A stretch of 64,000 nt of DNA from Mesorhizobium sp. J428 (GTDB lineage Bacteria > Pseudomonadota > Alphaproteobacteria > Rhizobiales > Rhizobiaceae), in assembly GCF_024699925.1 (NCBI RefSeq), contig NZ_JAJOMX010000001.1, forward strand, positions 3,262,001 to 3,326,000, given 5' to 3'. Below are positions 8,735 through 17,448 of the stretch, piece after piece (the first letter of the stretch is position 1; every line of letters starts with the position of its first letter). Below the pieces are notes generated by a model that did not search any database, was not told where the DNA came from, and saw nothing but the letters and a program-made list of their open reading frames with translations. Position numbers and translations under genes: made by a program.

Positions 8735-10157
8735 CCGATCTCGAACTCTGCTACCTGCCAGCCACCGAGGCGCTCTCGCTCTTCAAAAGAAGAAGCTGTC
8801 GCCGGTCGAGTTGATGAAGGCGGTGATCGACCGCGCGGAGAAGACGAAGGATAAGATCAACGCCTTCACCTACACCCACTACGACGAGGCGCTGGCGCTG
8901 GCGAAGAAGGCCGAGGCGAAATACGCCAAAGGCAAGAAGACCGGCCCGCTTGAAGGTCTTCCCGTCGCAGTCAAGGACGAGAGCTACATCGCCGGCAAGC
9001 CGACCTCGAACGCCTCGCTGATCCTCAAGGATTTCGTGGCGGAAAAGACCTCGCCCAACAATGAGCGGATCATGGCGGCGGGCGGCATCGTGCACGCCCG
9101 CACCGCGACACCGGAGTTCTCCTGCGCCGGCTACACCTGGTCCAGGCTGTGGGGCGTCACCCGCAATCCGTGGAACACCAAGTTCACGCCGGGCGGCTCG
9201 TCCGGTGGCTCGGGCGCAGCGCTTGCCGCGGGCCTTGCGCCGATCGCCACCGGCTCCGACATCGGCGGCTCAATCCGCATCCCGGCCTCGGCCTGCGGCG
9301 TCGTCGGCTTCAAGCCGCCCTACGGCCGCAACCCGGACGATCCGCCGTTCAACCTGGATTTCTACTGCCACACCGGCCCGATGGCGCGGACGGTGGAGGA
9401 CACGATCCTGCTCCAGAACGTGATGTGCGGGCCGGACCCGCGCGACATTGCGAGCCTGCGCCCGAAGCTGACGCTGCCGACGAAATACAAGCCGATCAAG
9501 AACTGGAAGATCGCCTTCTCGATGGATCTCGGCCTGTTCGAGGTCGACAGGGAGGTTCAGACGAACACCCGCGCGGCTCTGGACGTCTTCCGTTCGCTCG
9601 GGGCGACCGTCGAGGAGGTCGATCTCGGTTGGCCGAAGAACGCGCTCGAGATGGGCATGGCCTATCTCAACCACCTGTTCGGCGCCTCGCTCGCCAGGTT
9701 GCTGGAGGAGCATGCGGACGAACTGTGCACCTATACCCGTAAGTTCGCCGAGGACGGCCAGGCATCGAAGGCGACGGAGTTCGTCGCCACGCTGGACACC
9801 GCCGCGCAGATGTACTCGACGCTCGGACCGTTGCTGGAGGACTACGACGTCTTTGTCTGCCCCACCAATGCGCTTGCCGCCGTGCCCGCCGACCACGACC
9901 AGTCGAAGGACGAGGTGAAGATCAACGGCAAGGCGGTGAACTCGTCGCTCGGCTGGGTGATGACGACGCCGTTCAACATGCTCTCCCGCTGCCCGGTGAT
10001 TTCCGTGCCGACGGGACATGCGAAGAACCACGTTCCGACGGGCATGCAGATCGTCGGCCGCACCTATTGCGACGAGGACGTGATCCGCGCCGCGATGGCG
10101 TATGAAAAGGCGGTTGGCGGATGGTATGGAGCGCCGGCGGACCGGCCGAAGATCTGA
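8731..10157 (+). CDS. amidase (amidase-signature family) with an N-terminal frameshift
   Basis: The body is a clear amidase-signature enzyme: catalytic Lys in VAVKDE, GGSSGGSG, and the cis-Ser/nucleophile block GSDIGGSIRIPAS. From ATG 8731, which overlaps the upstream stop (ATGA), the protein begins MTDLELCYLPATEALSLF, a normal start for this family. The frame then breaks at the A/G run around 8788-8796, and the family sequence continues one frame over as KKLSPVELMK. A single missing base explains it. Without the correct N-terminus, the frame can only start at TTG 8715 or internally. Either a sequence error or a recent mutation is possible; the remaining ~450 residues are intact. Confidence 0.72.
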
Positions 10158-10325
10158 GGCCGGGCAATCGCTGCGTTGCAGCCCTGCACCGTTCGCCGAC
10201 AAATGTAGTGACGCCACGCTGCACTTGATTGCGGCAGGTTCAGACTCGTGCTTAGGATTTGTCCAAACGATAAAAAATCGTGAGGCGGGACAATCTCGTC
10301 CCTTGGGCAGCCAGAGGTGGTGGAC
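10158..10325 (+). promoter_or_regulatory. leader of the nucleoside/nucleobase transporter operon
   Basis: This gap of 168 bp ends with AGAGG at 10313-10317, nine bases before ATG 10326, which sets the start of the binding protein. An A-rich stretch, ACGATAAAAAATCG, at 10267-10280 may include promoter elements. No riboswitch was recognised. Confidence 0.35.
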
Positions 10326-11351
10326 ATGAACAAACCCAACAATCTTATCGTGACGCGTCGCGCCCTGATGCAGGCGCTCGGAGCCGGTGCCGCGCTCGCC
10401 GCGATGCCGAGCCTTGCCGGCCGCGCATTTGCGCAGGAAAAGCTCAAGGTGGCGGCCGTCTATACCGTTCCGTTCGAGCAGCAGTGGGTATCGCGCATCC
10501 ACCAGGCGGCGCTGAAGGCCAAGGACCGCGGCGACATCGACTATGTCGCGACCGAGAACGTCTCCAACACCGACTATGAGCGCGTGATGCGCGAATATGC
10601 CGAGGCGGGCAACAAGCTGATCCTCGGCGAGGTGTTCGGCGTGGAGGAGGCCGCCCGCACCGTCGCCGCCGACTATCCCGACACCGCCTTCCTGATGGGC
10701 TCGTCCTTCAAGCCGGACGACGCAGTGCCGAACTTCGCGCCCTTCGACAACTACATCCAGGATGCGTCCTACCTCACCGGCATCATCGCTGGCGCGATGA
10801 CCAAGTCGAAGAACATCGGCATGGTCGGCGGCTTCCCGATCCCCGAGGTCAACCGCCTGATGCATGCCTTCATGGCGGGCGTGAAGGAGACGGCGCCCGA
10901 CGCGAAGTTCCAGGTCGCCTTCATCGGCTCCTGGTTCGACCCGCCCAAGGCCAAGGAAACCGCCTTCGCCCAGATCGATGCCGGCGCCGACGTGATGTAT
11001 GCCGAGCGCTTCGGCGTCTCGGACGCTGCCAAGGAAAAGGGCGTGCTGGCGATCGGCAACGTCATCGACACGCAGAAGGACTATCCGGAGACCGTCGTCG
11101 CCTCCGCGCTCTGGCACTTCGAACCGACGCTCGACAAGGCGATCGCCGAGGTCAAGGCCGGCACCTTCAAGGCAGCCGACTACGGCGTCTATTCCTTCAT
11201 GAAGGAAGGCGGCTGCTCGATCGCCCCGCTCGGCACCTTCGAGGGCAAGGTGCCCGCCGACGTCATGGCCAAGGTCGCCGAGAAGGAGAAGGCGATCAAG
11301 GACGGGTCCTTCACCGTCGCGATCAACGACGAGGAGCCGAAGTCGAGCTGA
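10326..11351 (+). CDS. BMP-family ABC transporter substrate-binding protein (PnrA/BmpA-like)
   Basis: 341 residues from ATG 10326; GTG 10317 is in frame but overlaps the Shine-Dalgarno. The N-terminus NLIVTRRALMQALGAGAAL resembles a twin-arginine signal, with cleavage likely near RAFAQE. The mature start KLKVAAVYTVPFEQQWVSRIH, and MVGGFPIPEVNRLMHAFMAG later on, are typical of BMP lipoprotein-like nucleoside receptors. It heads an operon with a double ATPase, two permeases and a deaminase. It therefore most likely binds a purine or pyrimidine compound in the periplasm. Confidence 0.84.
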   Translation: MNKPNNLIVTRRALMQALGAGAALAAMPSLAGRAFAQEKLKVAAVYTVPFEQQWVSRIHQAALKAKDRGDIDYVATENVSNTDYERVMREYAEAGNKLILGEVFGVEEAARTVAADYPDTAFLMGSSFKPDDAVPNFAPFDNYIQDASYLTGIIAGAMTKSKNIGMVGGFPIPEVNRLMHAFMAGVKETAPDAKFQVAFIGSWFDPPKAKETAFAQIDAGADVMYAERFGVSDAAKEKGVLAIGNVIDTQKDYPETVVASALWHFEPTLDKAIAEVKAGTFKAADYGVYSFMKEGGCSIAPLGTFEGKVPADVMAKVAEKEKAIKDGSFTVAINDEEPKSS

Positions 11352-11366
11352 GCCTGACGCCGCCGC

Positions 11367-11509
11367 CCCTTCTCCCCTTGTGGGAGAAGGTGGATCGGCC
11401 GTAGGCCGAGACGGATGAGGGGTGTCGGAAGAAACGCCGACCTCTCATTCCGTCCAGCACCCCTCATCCGTCGCCTTCGGCGACACCTTCTCCCACAAGG
11501 GGAGAAGGG
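11367..11509. repeat. long inverted repeat, REP-like element
   Basis: Two near-identical arms of about 52 bp face each other. Each contains CCCTTCTCCCC, a TTGTGGGAGAAGGTG core and GACGGATGAGGGGTG. Each arm can also fold internally (CCTTCTCCC/GGGAGAAGG). It fills the gap between the binding protein and the ATPase. Its end is about 13 bp from the ATPase start, so it may affect differential expression within the operon. It belongs with the elements at 7303 and 14546. Confidence 0.8.
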
Positions 11510-11522
11510 AAGGCCGCGCCAG

Positions 11523-13028
11523 ATGACCGTCCTCCGCCTTGCCTCGATCACCAAGCGCTTCGGGTCGCTCGTCGCCAACGACGCGATCTCGCTTGATCTC
11601 GCGCGCGGTGAGGTGGTGGCGCTGCTCGGCGAGAACGGCGCCGGCAAGACGACGCTGATGAACATTCTCTTCGGCCACTATGTCGCAGACGAGGGCACGG
11701 TCGAGGCCTTCGGCAAACCGATGCCGCCCGGCGATCCGCGCGCAGCACTCGATGCCGGCGTCGGCATGGTTCATCAGCATTTCACGCTGGCCGACAACAT
11801 GACGGTTCTCGAAAACATCGCGCTCGGCACCGAGCCGCTGTTTTCCCCTCGCTTCTCCCGTCAGGCCGCACGGGAGAAGATCAGGAAGCTCTCCGCAGAT
11901 TTCGGCCTGGAGGTCGATCCCGACCGCATGGTCGCCGCACTTACCGTCGGCGAGCGCCAGCGGGTCGAGATTCTCAAGGCCCTCTACCGCGACGCCCGCA
12001 TCCTCATCCTTGACGAGCCGACGGCCGTGCTCACCCCGCTTGAAACCGACGCCCTGTTCGCGACGCTGCGAAAGCTCGTCGCCGAGGGCCTGTCGATCAT
12101 CTTCATCTCGCACAAGCTGCACGAGGTGATGGCGATCTCCGACCGCGTCGTCGTGCTGCGCACTGGCAAGGTTGCCGGTGAGCGCCGCACCGCCGACACG
12201 GACCGCAAGGAACTCGCGGCTCTGATGGTCGGCCAGGAACTCGTCCCGCCGCCGGTCCCGGCGCCCGTGCGCGGCGCGATGCTCTTGTCGCTGCGCGCCG
12301 TCTCGACCGAAGGCGGCCGCAACCCGCTGCGTGCCGTCGACCTCGTCCTTTATGGTGGCGAGATCACCGGCGTGGCCGGCGTGTCGGGCAACGGCCAGGC
12401 GGCACTCGCCGGCCTCCTCTCCGGCACTGTCCGCGCCTCAGCCGGCGACTATGCCATCGCCGGCGCTTCCGTCGCCGACTGGTCCCCCTCGCTGGCGCTT
12501 GCCAAGGGCGTCGCGCGCATTCCGGAAGACCGCCATGCGGTGGGTGCTATCGCCGACATGAGCGTGATGGAGAACGTCATCTCCGAGCGCTACCGCACCG
12601 CCCGCTTCTCGAGGCGGGGCATCATGGACTGGAAGGCTGCGCGGGCCTTCGCGGAAGAGCTCATCCGCGACTACGACGTCAAATGCCCCGGCCCCGATGC
12701 CCGCATTCGGCTGCTCTCCGGCGGCAACATGCAGAAACTCATCCTCGGCCGGGCGCTCGATCCGGAACCCGCTATCATACTCGCCAACCAACCCACCCGC
12801 GGCCTCGACGTCGGCGCCATCGCCTATGTCCACGGCCGCCTGCTGGAAGCGCGCGCGAGGGGAGCGGCGGTGCTGCTGATCTCGGAGGACCTCGACGAGA
12901 TCCTGACGCTGTCGGACAGGATCGTGGTGATGTCGGGTGGGAGGATATCGAGTGCGTCCGCGCGCGCGGAAAGGACGGTGCGGGAACTGGGCGAGCTGAT
13001 GGCGGGAAGGCTGGACCATGCTGTCTGA
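11523..13028 (+). CDS. ABC transporter ATP-binding protein with two ATPase domains (nucleoside/sugar type)
   Basis: 501 residues from ATG 11523; upstream in-frame codons lie in the repeat and were rejected. The first ATPase domain has Walker A GENGAGKTT at about residues 38-46, a degenerate signature LTVGERQR and Walker B ILILDEP. The second has GVSGNGQAAL in place of Walker A, LLSGGNMQK as signature and PAIILANQPTRGLD. Such fused ATPases serve BMP/RbsA-type importers. The degenerate second site is normal for the family. Its end overlaps the start of the next gene by 11 bp. Confidence 0.86.
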   Translation: MTVLRLASITKRFGSLVANDAISLDLARGEVVALLGENGAGKTTLMNILFGHYVADEGTVEAFGKPMPPGDPRAALDAGVGMVHQHFTLADNMTVLENIALGTEPLFSPRFSRQAAREKIRKLSADFGLEVDPDRMVAALTVGERQRVEILKALYRDARILILDEPTAVLTPLETDALFATLRKLVAEGLSIIFISHKLHEVMAISDRVVVLRTGKVAGERRTADTDRKELAALMVGQELVPPPVPAPVRGAMLLSLRAVSTEGGRNPLRAVDLVLYGGEITGVAGVSGNGQAALAGLLSGTVRASAGDYAIAGASVADWSPSLALAKGVARIPEDRHAVGAIADMSVMENVISERYRTARFSRRGIMDWKAARAFAEELIRDYDVKCPGPDARIRLLSGGNMQKLILGRALDPEPAIILANQPTRGLDVGAIAYVHGRLLEARARGAAVLLISEDLDEILTLSDRIVVMSGGRISSASARAERTVRELGELMAGRLDHAV

Positions 13029-13479
13029 CGCCGTGAGATATACATCTGCAGTCGTGGACCTGTTGGGCGACAGCGAACTGACCGATGACGAGATCGAGCG
13101 GAGAGCCCTTCATCTGACTGGCGACGAGATGGTCACAAGACGCCTCATCGACTGGATTCCCGAGGTGTTCGCTTATGTGCTGATCGGCCACCATCTCAAG
13201 CAGTTCGAACTCGACTCCACGTTTCAGGCTCAGTCCGTTTCGGGAGATTGGCGGAGTTTCAGCTTCAGGAGTGAACCGATCGCGGCTTGGGCCGAAGCGA
13301 TAGCCAACGCAATGATTCAAGACGGACCGCGAGAACATTTCCGGCGCGTTGTTGAGCGAAGCTCCACGCTTGACGCGGCGAATAATGCCCTGAACGCAAA
13401 CCCGGACTTTGCAGGAATCCTGTCCGGACCGGCGTTCATCGGAATTCCGGCAGAGACCTATGCGGGGCAGGACGCCTAG
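13018..13479 (+). CDS. uncharacterised 153-residue protein embedded in the transporter operon
   Basis: Not recognised. The protein is acidic and has no signal peptide or membrane segment. It opens MLSDAVRYTSAVVDLLGDSE, has a hydrophobic patch EVFAYVLIGHH, then a Trp/Ala-rich helix and a C-terminal GILSGPAFIGIPAE. Its ATG overlaps the end of the ATPase gene by 11 bp, and its stop directly abuts the first permease gene, so it is made with the transporter. BMP-type importer operons usually go straight from ATPase to permease, so it is an extra gene. It could be an accessory or regulatory protein. Confidence 0.7.
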   Translation: MLSDAVRYTSAVVDLLGDSELTDDEIERRALHLTGDEMVTRRLIDWIPEVFAYVLIGHHLKQFELDSTFQAQSVSGDWRSFSFRSEPIAAWAEAIANAMIQDGPREHFRRVVERSSTLDAANNALNANPDFAGILSGPAFIGIPAETYAGQDA

Positions 13480-14529
13480 ATGCGCCTTGAACCCAAGCCC
13501 GCGCCCACGCTCGCCGTCACGCTCCTCTATCCCGCAGGTGCGATCCTGGCGACGGTGCTCATCGCCTCGCTGCTCGTGCTCGCTGCCGGCGCCAACCCGT
13601 TCTCGGTCTTCGGCCTGGTGCTGAAGGGTGCTGCCGGTTCGCAGTTCGCGCTGATGGAGACGCTGACGCGCGCGACACCGCTGGTTTTCACCGGTCTCGC
13701 CGTTGCCGTCGCCTTCCGCGCCAAGCTGTGGAACATCGGCGCCGAGGCGCAGCTCTATGCCGGCGCGATCATCACCGTCGTGCTCGGCACCGGCGCGCTG
13801 CCGCTGCCGGCCTTCGTCCTGCTCCCGCTGATCATCGTCTTTGCGGCCCTTGCGGGCGCCATACTCCTGCTCGGCCCTGCCGTGCTGAAGGTGCGGTTCG
13901 GCGTCGACGAGGTCGTCACCACCCTGCTCCTCAACTTCGTCATGCTGCTGTTCGTGTCGATGCTGCTGGAGGGCGTGCTGAAGGATCCGATGGGCCTCGG
14001 CTGGCCGCAATCGCAGAAGCTGATCGCCGACGCCCGCCTGCCGCGCATCGTCACCGGCCGTCGCCTGCATTACGGCTTCGTCCTTGCGCTGGTCTGCGCC
14101 GTCTCCGTCTGGTTCGTGATGAAGAAAACGACGCTCGGCTACGAGATGCGCGCCGTCGGCCATAACCCGGAGGCCGCCCGCTTTGCCGGCATGCCGGTCA
14201 ACCTGATCCTCATCAAGACCGCGCTGATCTCCGGCGGGCTGGCGGCGCTGGCCGGGTTCTCCGAAGTCGCGGGGCTGAAGGGCAATCTGACCCTCGATCT
14301 GTCGCCGGGCTTCGGCTACTCCGGCATTGTGGTGGCCATGCTCGCCATGCTCAACCCGCTCGGCGTCGTGGTCGCCGCCATCTTCGTCGCTGGCATCTTC
14401 GTTGGTGCGGACGCGATGAGCCGCACCGCGGGCGTGCCCTCCTACATCGCCAACGTGATGGTCGCGACCGCGTTGCTGACCATGGTGACCGCGATCATGC
14501 TGACGCGGTATCGGGTGAGGTGGAGGTGA
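13480..14529 (+). CDS. ABC transporter permease, BMP/nucleoside type, subunit 1
   Basis: 349 residues with roughly eight hydrophobic segments, matching the BPD_transp_2 permeases (YufP/NupP type) that pair with BMP binding proteins. The motif LWNIGAEAQLYAGAI and the block RAVGHNPEAARFAGM are hallmarks of the family. It starts immediately after the orphan gene. It forms the inner-membrane channel with the permease downstream, which is separated by an inverted-repeat element. Confidence 0.85.
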   Translation: MRLEPKPAPTLAVTLLYPAGAILATVLIASLLVLAAGANPFSVFGLVLKGAAGSQFALMETLTRATPLVFTGLAVAVAFRAKLWNIGAEAQLYAGAIITVVLGTGALPLPAFVLLPLIIVFAALAGAILLLGPAVLKVRFGVDEVVTTLLLNFVMLLFVSMLLEGVLKDPMGLGWPQSQKLIADARLPRIVTGRRLHYGFVLALVCAVSVWFVMKKTTLGYEMRAVGHNPEAARFAGMPVNLILIKTALISGGLAALAGFSEVAGLKGNLTLDLSPGFGYSGIVVAMLAMLNPLGVVVAAIFVAGIFVGADAMSRTAGVPSYIANVMVATALLTMVTAIMLTRYRVRWR

Positions 14530-14545
14530 TGGGATGGCGAATATG

Positions 14546-14703
14546 ACACCCCCCTCTGGCCTGCCGGCCATCTCCCCCTCAAGGGGGGAGATTACTCACC
14601 TCGCCGACGACGCGTCACATCCCCGAGCGCAAGGCAAAGCCGTTCGGGATTGGCCAATCTCCCCCCTTGAGGGGGAGATGTCCGGCAGGACAGAGGGGGG
14701 TGT
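14546..14703. repeat. inverted repeat between the two permease genes
   Basis: Arms at 14546-14593 and 14656-14703 are nearly perfect inverted copies of about 48 bp, carrying ACACCCCCCTCTG, CTGCCGG and ATCTCCCCCTCAAGG. This is the same TCTCCCC-type repeat as at 7303 and 11367, here within an operon between two membrane-protein genes. It should form a strong hairpin in the mRNA. Confidence 0.8.
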
Positions 14704-14724
14704 TTCCCACGCCCCAAGCCAGCC

Positions 14725-15669
14725 ATGACCGAAGCCTTCGACATCCTCTTCCAGACCACGTTCTGGGTCGCCGCGATCCGGATCGCCTCGCCGCTGATCT
14801 TCGCCACGATGGGCGAGCTGATCTGCGAGCGGGCGGGGGTGCTCAACCTCGGCATCGAGGGCATCATGGTCGCCGGCGCCTTCGCCGGCTGGTTCACCGT
14901 ATACTCCGGCGGCGACCTGTGGGCGGGCGTCGTGGTCGCGGCGCTGACGGGTGCGGCCTTCGGCCTGCTGCACTCGACGCTCACCGTCCCGCTCGGCCTC
15001 TCCCAGCACGTCGTCGGCATCGGCGTCACGCTGCTCGCCACTTCGCTCACCTATTTCACCTACCGGCTCGCGCTGCCCGAGGTCACCTCGCCGCCGAAGA
15101 TCGAGCCCTTCCAGCCGCTGCCGATCTCGGTTCTCTCGGACATCCCACTCGTAGGCCAAGCCCTCTTCGCCCAGACCCCGCTCACCTATCTGGCCTTCCT
15201 CACCGTCGCCGTCGTCGCCTGGGCGCTCTACCGCACGCCTTTGGGTCTCGCCGTCCGCGCCGCGGGCGAGAACCCGTCGGCCGTCGAGGCGCAAGGCATC
15301 TCCGTCACCGCTATCCGCATGGGCGCGGTCATGGTGGGCTCTGCGCTGATGGCAGTCGGCGGTGCCTTCCTCACCATGTCGGCGTTCAATTCCTTCTTCT
15401 TCGAGATGGTCAACGGGCGCGGCTGGGTGTGCATCGCGCTGGTCGTCTTCGGCTCGTGGCGGCCCGGCAAGGCATTGCTCGGCGCCGTCCTCTTCGCCGC
15501 CTTCGACGCCTACCAGGTGCGCCTGCAGCAGGTCACTGGTGGCGTGGTGCCGTACCAGCTCTTCCTGATGCTGCCATATCTTCTCTCCATCCTCGCCCTC
15601 GTGCTGGTCGCCCGCCGCGCGACCTATCCCAAGGCGCTGATGGTGCCGTACCAGAAAGGCGAAAGATGA
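14725..15669 (+). CDS. ABC transporter permease, BMP/nucleoside type, subunit 2
   Basis: 314 residues and about eight membrane segments, YufQ/NupQ-like. LNLGIEGIMVAGAFAG near residue 40 and RAAGENPSAVEAQGISV are characteristic. It pairs with the permease at 13480. Its stop overlaps the start codon of the deaminase-like gene (ATGA), tying transport to catabolism of the imported base. Confidence 0.85.
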   Translation: MTEAFDILFQTTFWVAAIRIASPLIFATMGELICERAGVLNLGIEGIMVAGAFAGWFTVYSGGDLWAGVVVAALTGAAFGLLHSTLTVPLGLSQHVVGIGVTLLATSLTYFTYRLALPEVTSPPKIEPFQPLPISVLSDIPLVGQALFAQTPLTYLAFLTVAVVAWALYRTPLGLAVRAAGENPSAVEAQGISVTAIRMGAVMVGSALMAVGGAFLTMSAFNSFFFEMVNGRGWVCIALVVFGSWRPGKALLGAVLFAAFDAYQVRLQQVTGGVVPYQLFLMLPYLLSILALVLVARRATYPKALMVPYQKGER

Positions 15670-16949
15670 CCTTCGACCTCCTCGTCCGCGGCGGCATCCT
15701 GCCCGACGGCACCCGCGCCGACATAGGCATCACCGGCGAGACGATCGCGGCCATTGCGCCGAACCTGTCGGCCGAGGCCGGCCGCATCGTCGACGCAACG
15801 GACTGCCTGGTCGCGTCGCCCTTCGTCGACCCGCATTTCCACATGGACGCGACGCTTTCCTACGGCATCCCTCGGGTCAACGCGTCGGGCACGCTGCTCG
15901 AAGGCATCGCGCTATGGGGCGAGTTGAAGCCGCTGCTGACGCATGAAGCGGTGAAGGAGAGGGCGCTGGCCTATTGCGACTGGGCGGTGTCGATGGGCCT
16001 GCTCGCCATCCGCACCCATGTCGATACCTGCGACGACCGCCTGCTCGCCGTCGAGGCGCTCTTGGAGGTGAAGAAGGAGATCGCGCCCTATATCGACCTG
16101 CAGCTCGTCGCCTTCCCGCAGGATGGGCTCTACCGAGACCCGACGGCGCGGCAGAACACGATCCGGGCGCTCGATATGGGCGTCGACGTCGTCGGAGGCA
16201 TCCCGCATTTCGAGCGTACCATGGCCGACGGCACCCGCTCCGTCACCGACCTCTGCGAAATCGCGGCGGAGCGCGGTCTGCTGGTCGACATGCATTGCGA
16301 CGAGACGGACGACCCGCTGTCGCGGCACATCGAACAGCTCGCCTACGAGACCCAGCGGCTCGGCCTGCAGGGCCGCGTCAACGGCTCGCATCTCACGTCG
16401 ATGCACTCGATGGATAACTATTACGTCTCGAAGCTGCTGCCGCTGATGGCGGAAGCGCAGGTCTCCGCAATCCCCAACCCGCTGATCAACATCATGCTGC
16501 AGGGCCGCCACGACACGTTTCCCAAGCGCCGTGGTATGACCCGGGTGAAAGAGATGCTCGCGCTCGGTATCCGCGTCGGCTTCGGTCAGGATTGCTGTCT
16601 CGACCCGTGGTATTCGCTTGGGACTGCCGACATGCTCGACGTCGCCTTCATGGGCCTCCACGTGGCCCAGATGTCGCATCCGGCGGAGATGGCGAAGTGC
16701 TTCGACATGGTCACAACCGAGAGTGCGGCCATCATGCATCTCGACTACTACGGCCTCGCCGTCGGCAAGCGCGCCTCGCTCGTCGTGCTCGATGCCGGGA
16801 ACAAAACCGAAGCCGTGCGCCTGCGGGCGGAACGGCTGGCGGTTGTCGCGCGCGGCAAGGTGGTGGCGGAGCGGCCCCGGCGTGACACGACGCTCGCCCT
16901 GCCGGGACGACCGGGCAGCGTGAACCGGCGGCACCGGACGCCGGAGTGA
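15666..16949 (+). CDS. codA: cytosine deaminase-like amidohydrolase
   Basis: 427 residues. Motifs follow the CodA/cytosine deaminase family of the amidohydrolase superfamily: metal-binding DPHFHMDAT near residue 55, MHCDETDDPLSRH (His-Cys-Asp-Glu, the catalytic region), GSHLTSMHS, and GFGQDCCLDPWYSLG. It would hydrolyse an amino-pyrimidine or related base in the cytosol. Coupling to a BMP-type importer through an ATGA overlap supports a role on an imported nucleobase. Isoguanine, creatinine or N-isopropylammelide-like substrates are alternatives. Confidence 0.78.
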   Translation: MTFDLLVRGGILPDGTRADIGITGETIAAIAPNLSAEAGRIVDATDCLVASPFVDPHFHMDATLSYGIPRVNASGTLLEGIALWGELKPLLTHEAVKERALAYCDWAVSMGLLAIRTHVDTCDDRLLAVEALLEVKKEIAPYIDLQLVAFPQDGLYRDPTARQNTIRALDMGVDVVGGIPHFERTMADGTRSVTDLCEIAAERGLLVDMHCDETDDPLSRHIEQLAYETQRLGLQGRVNGSHLTSMHSMDNYYVSKLLPLMAEAQVSAIPNPLINIMLQGRHDTFPKRRGMTRVKEMLALGIRVGFGQDCCLDPWYSLGTADMLDVAFMGLHVAQMSHPAEMAKCFDMVTTESAAIMHLDYYGLAVGKRASLVVLDAGNKTEAVRLRAERLAVVARGKVVAERPRRDTTLALPGRPGSVNRRHRTPE

Positions 16950-16953
16950 CGAA

Positions 16954-16973
16954 GCCCTCCGCGAGAGGAGGGC
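16954..16973 (+). terminator. hairpin after the deaminase gene
   Basis: A 7-bp stem with arms GCCCTCC/GGAGGGC and a 6-nt loop starts 5 bp after the stop. No T-run follows, so termination is probable but not certain. Confidence 0.5.
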
Positions 16974-17038
16974 ATCGACATCTATTCCCAAACGGAATGT
17001 CGATTGCCGAAACCCCGGATCTCCAGCATATTCTCTCG

Positions 17039-17332
17039 ATGCGAACCCTCGCTGCCCTCGCTTTTCTCCTCGGCGCGACCACCGTCCCGGCGGCCGCTTT
17101 CAGCGATGTCGAGATGGTGCCGGCTTATGTCAACGAATGCCCGGCACTGGCTCTGAACGCCAAACGCTACGAGGAAGTTCTGACCGCCACGCTCGCGGCC
17201 AACAGCAACGGCATCAAGGGCGCCGACGAGGCGCGCAGCCGCATCCTTCCCGGCGTCTACATCGAGCCTGGCCAGCGCGCCGCCTTCTGCCGAGAGTACT
17301 GTCGGACTACGGACCCAAAGGTCGCAAGGTGA
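17039..17332 (+). CDS. small secreted protein of unknown function
   Basis: 97 residues from ATG 17039. A signal peptide is clear (MRTLAALAFLLGATTVPAAA, likely cut before FSDVEM). The mature part has three cysteines (NECPALAL, AFCREYC) that could form disulfides in the periplasm. The reading frame extends upstream to 16946, but those codons overlap the terminator hairpin and lack a leader-like character. The family was not recognised. Confidence 0.6.
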   Translation: MRTLAALAFLLGATTVPAAAFSDVEMVPAYVNECPALALNAKRYEEVLTATLAANSNGIKGADEARSRILPGVYIEPGQRAAFCREYCRTTDPKVAR

Positions 17333-17342
17333 GGGGCCTGGT

Positions 17343-17368
17343 CCGCGAGAAGTAGGACTCTCTCGCGG
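17343..17368 (+). terminator. hairpin after the small secreted protein
   Basis: Perfect 8-bp stem CCGCGAGA/TCTCGCGG with a 10-nt loop, 11 bp after the stop. There is no marked T-run. Confidence 0.5.
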
Positions 17369-17448
17369 CAGGTTTGCCGGCGCACCGCTTGGTTCCCACC
17401 TCCATCTGCATTATGTCAGCGCCAAGACGTCACATCGCGAGTCCCGAC

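Noticed and set aside
10158..10325. Purine or other riboswitch ahead of the BMP operon
   Set aside because: No conserved aptamer core was recognised; only an ordinary leader with a ribosome site.
9270..11117. 615-codon frame antisense across amidase and binding protein
   Set aside because: Spans two well-supported genes and an intergenic gap, with no recognisable domain.
14667..15664. Long open frame ahead of and continuous with the deaminase gene
   Set aside because: It is an Arg/His/Pro-rich shadow of the permease gene at 14725-15669; the deaminase starts at the ATGA overlap at 15666.
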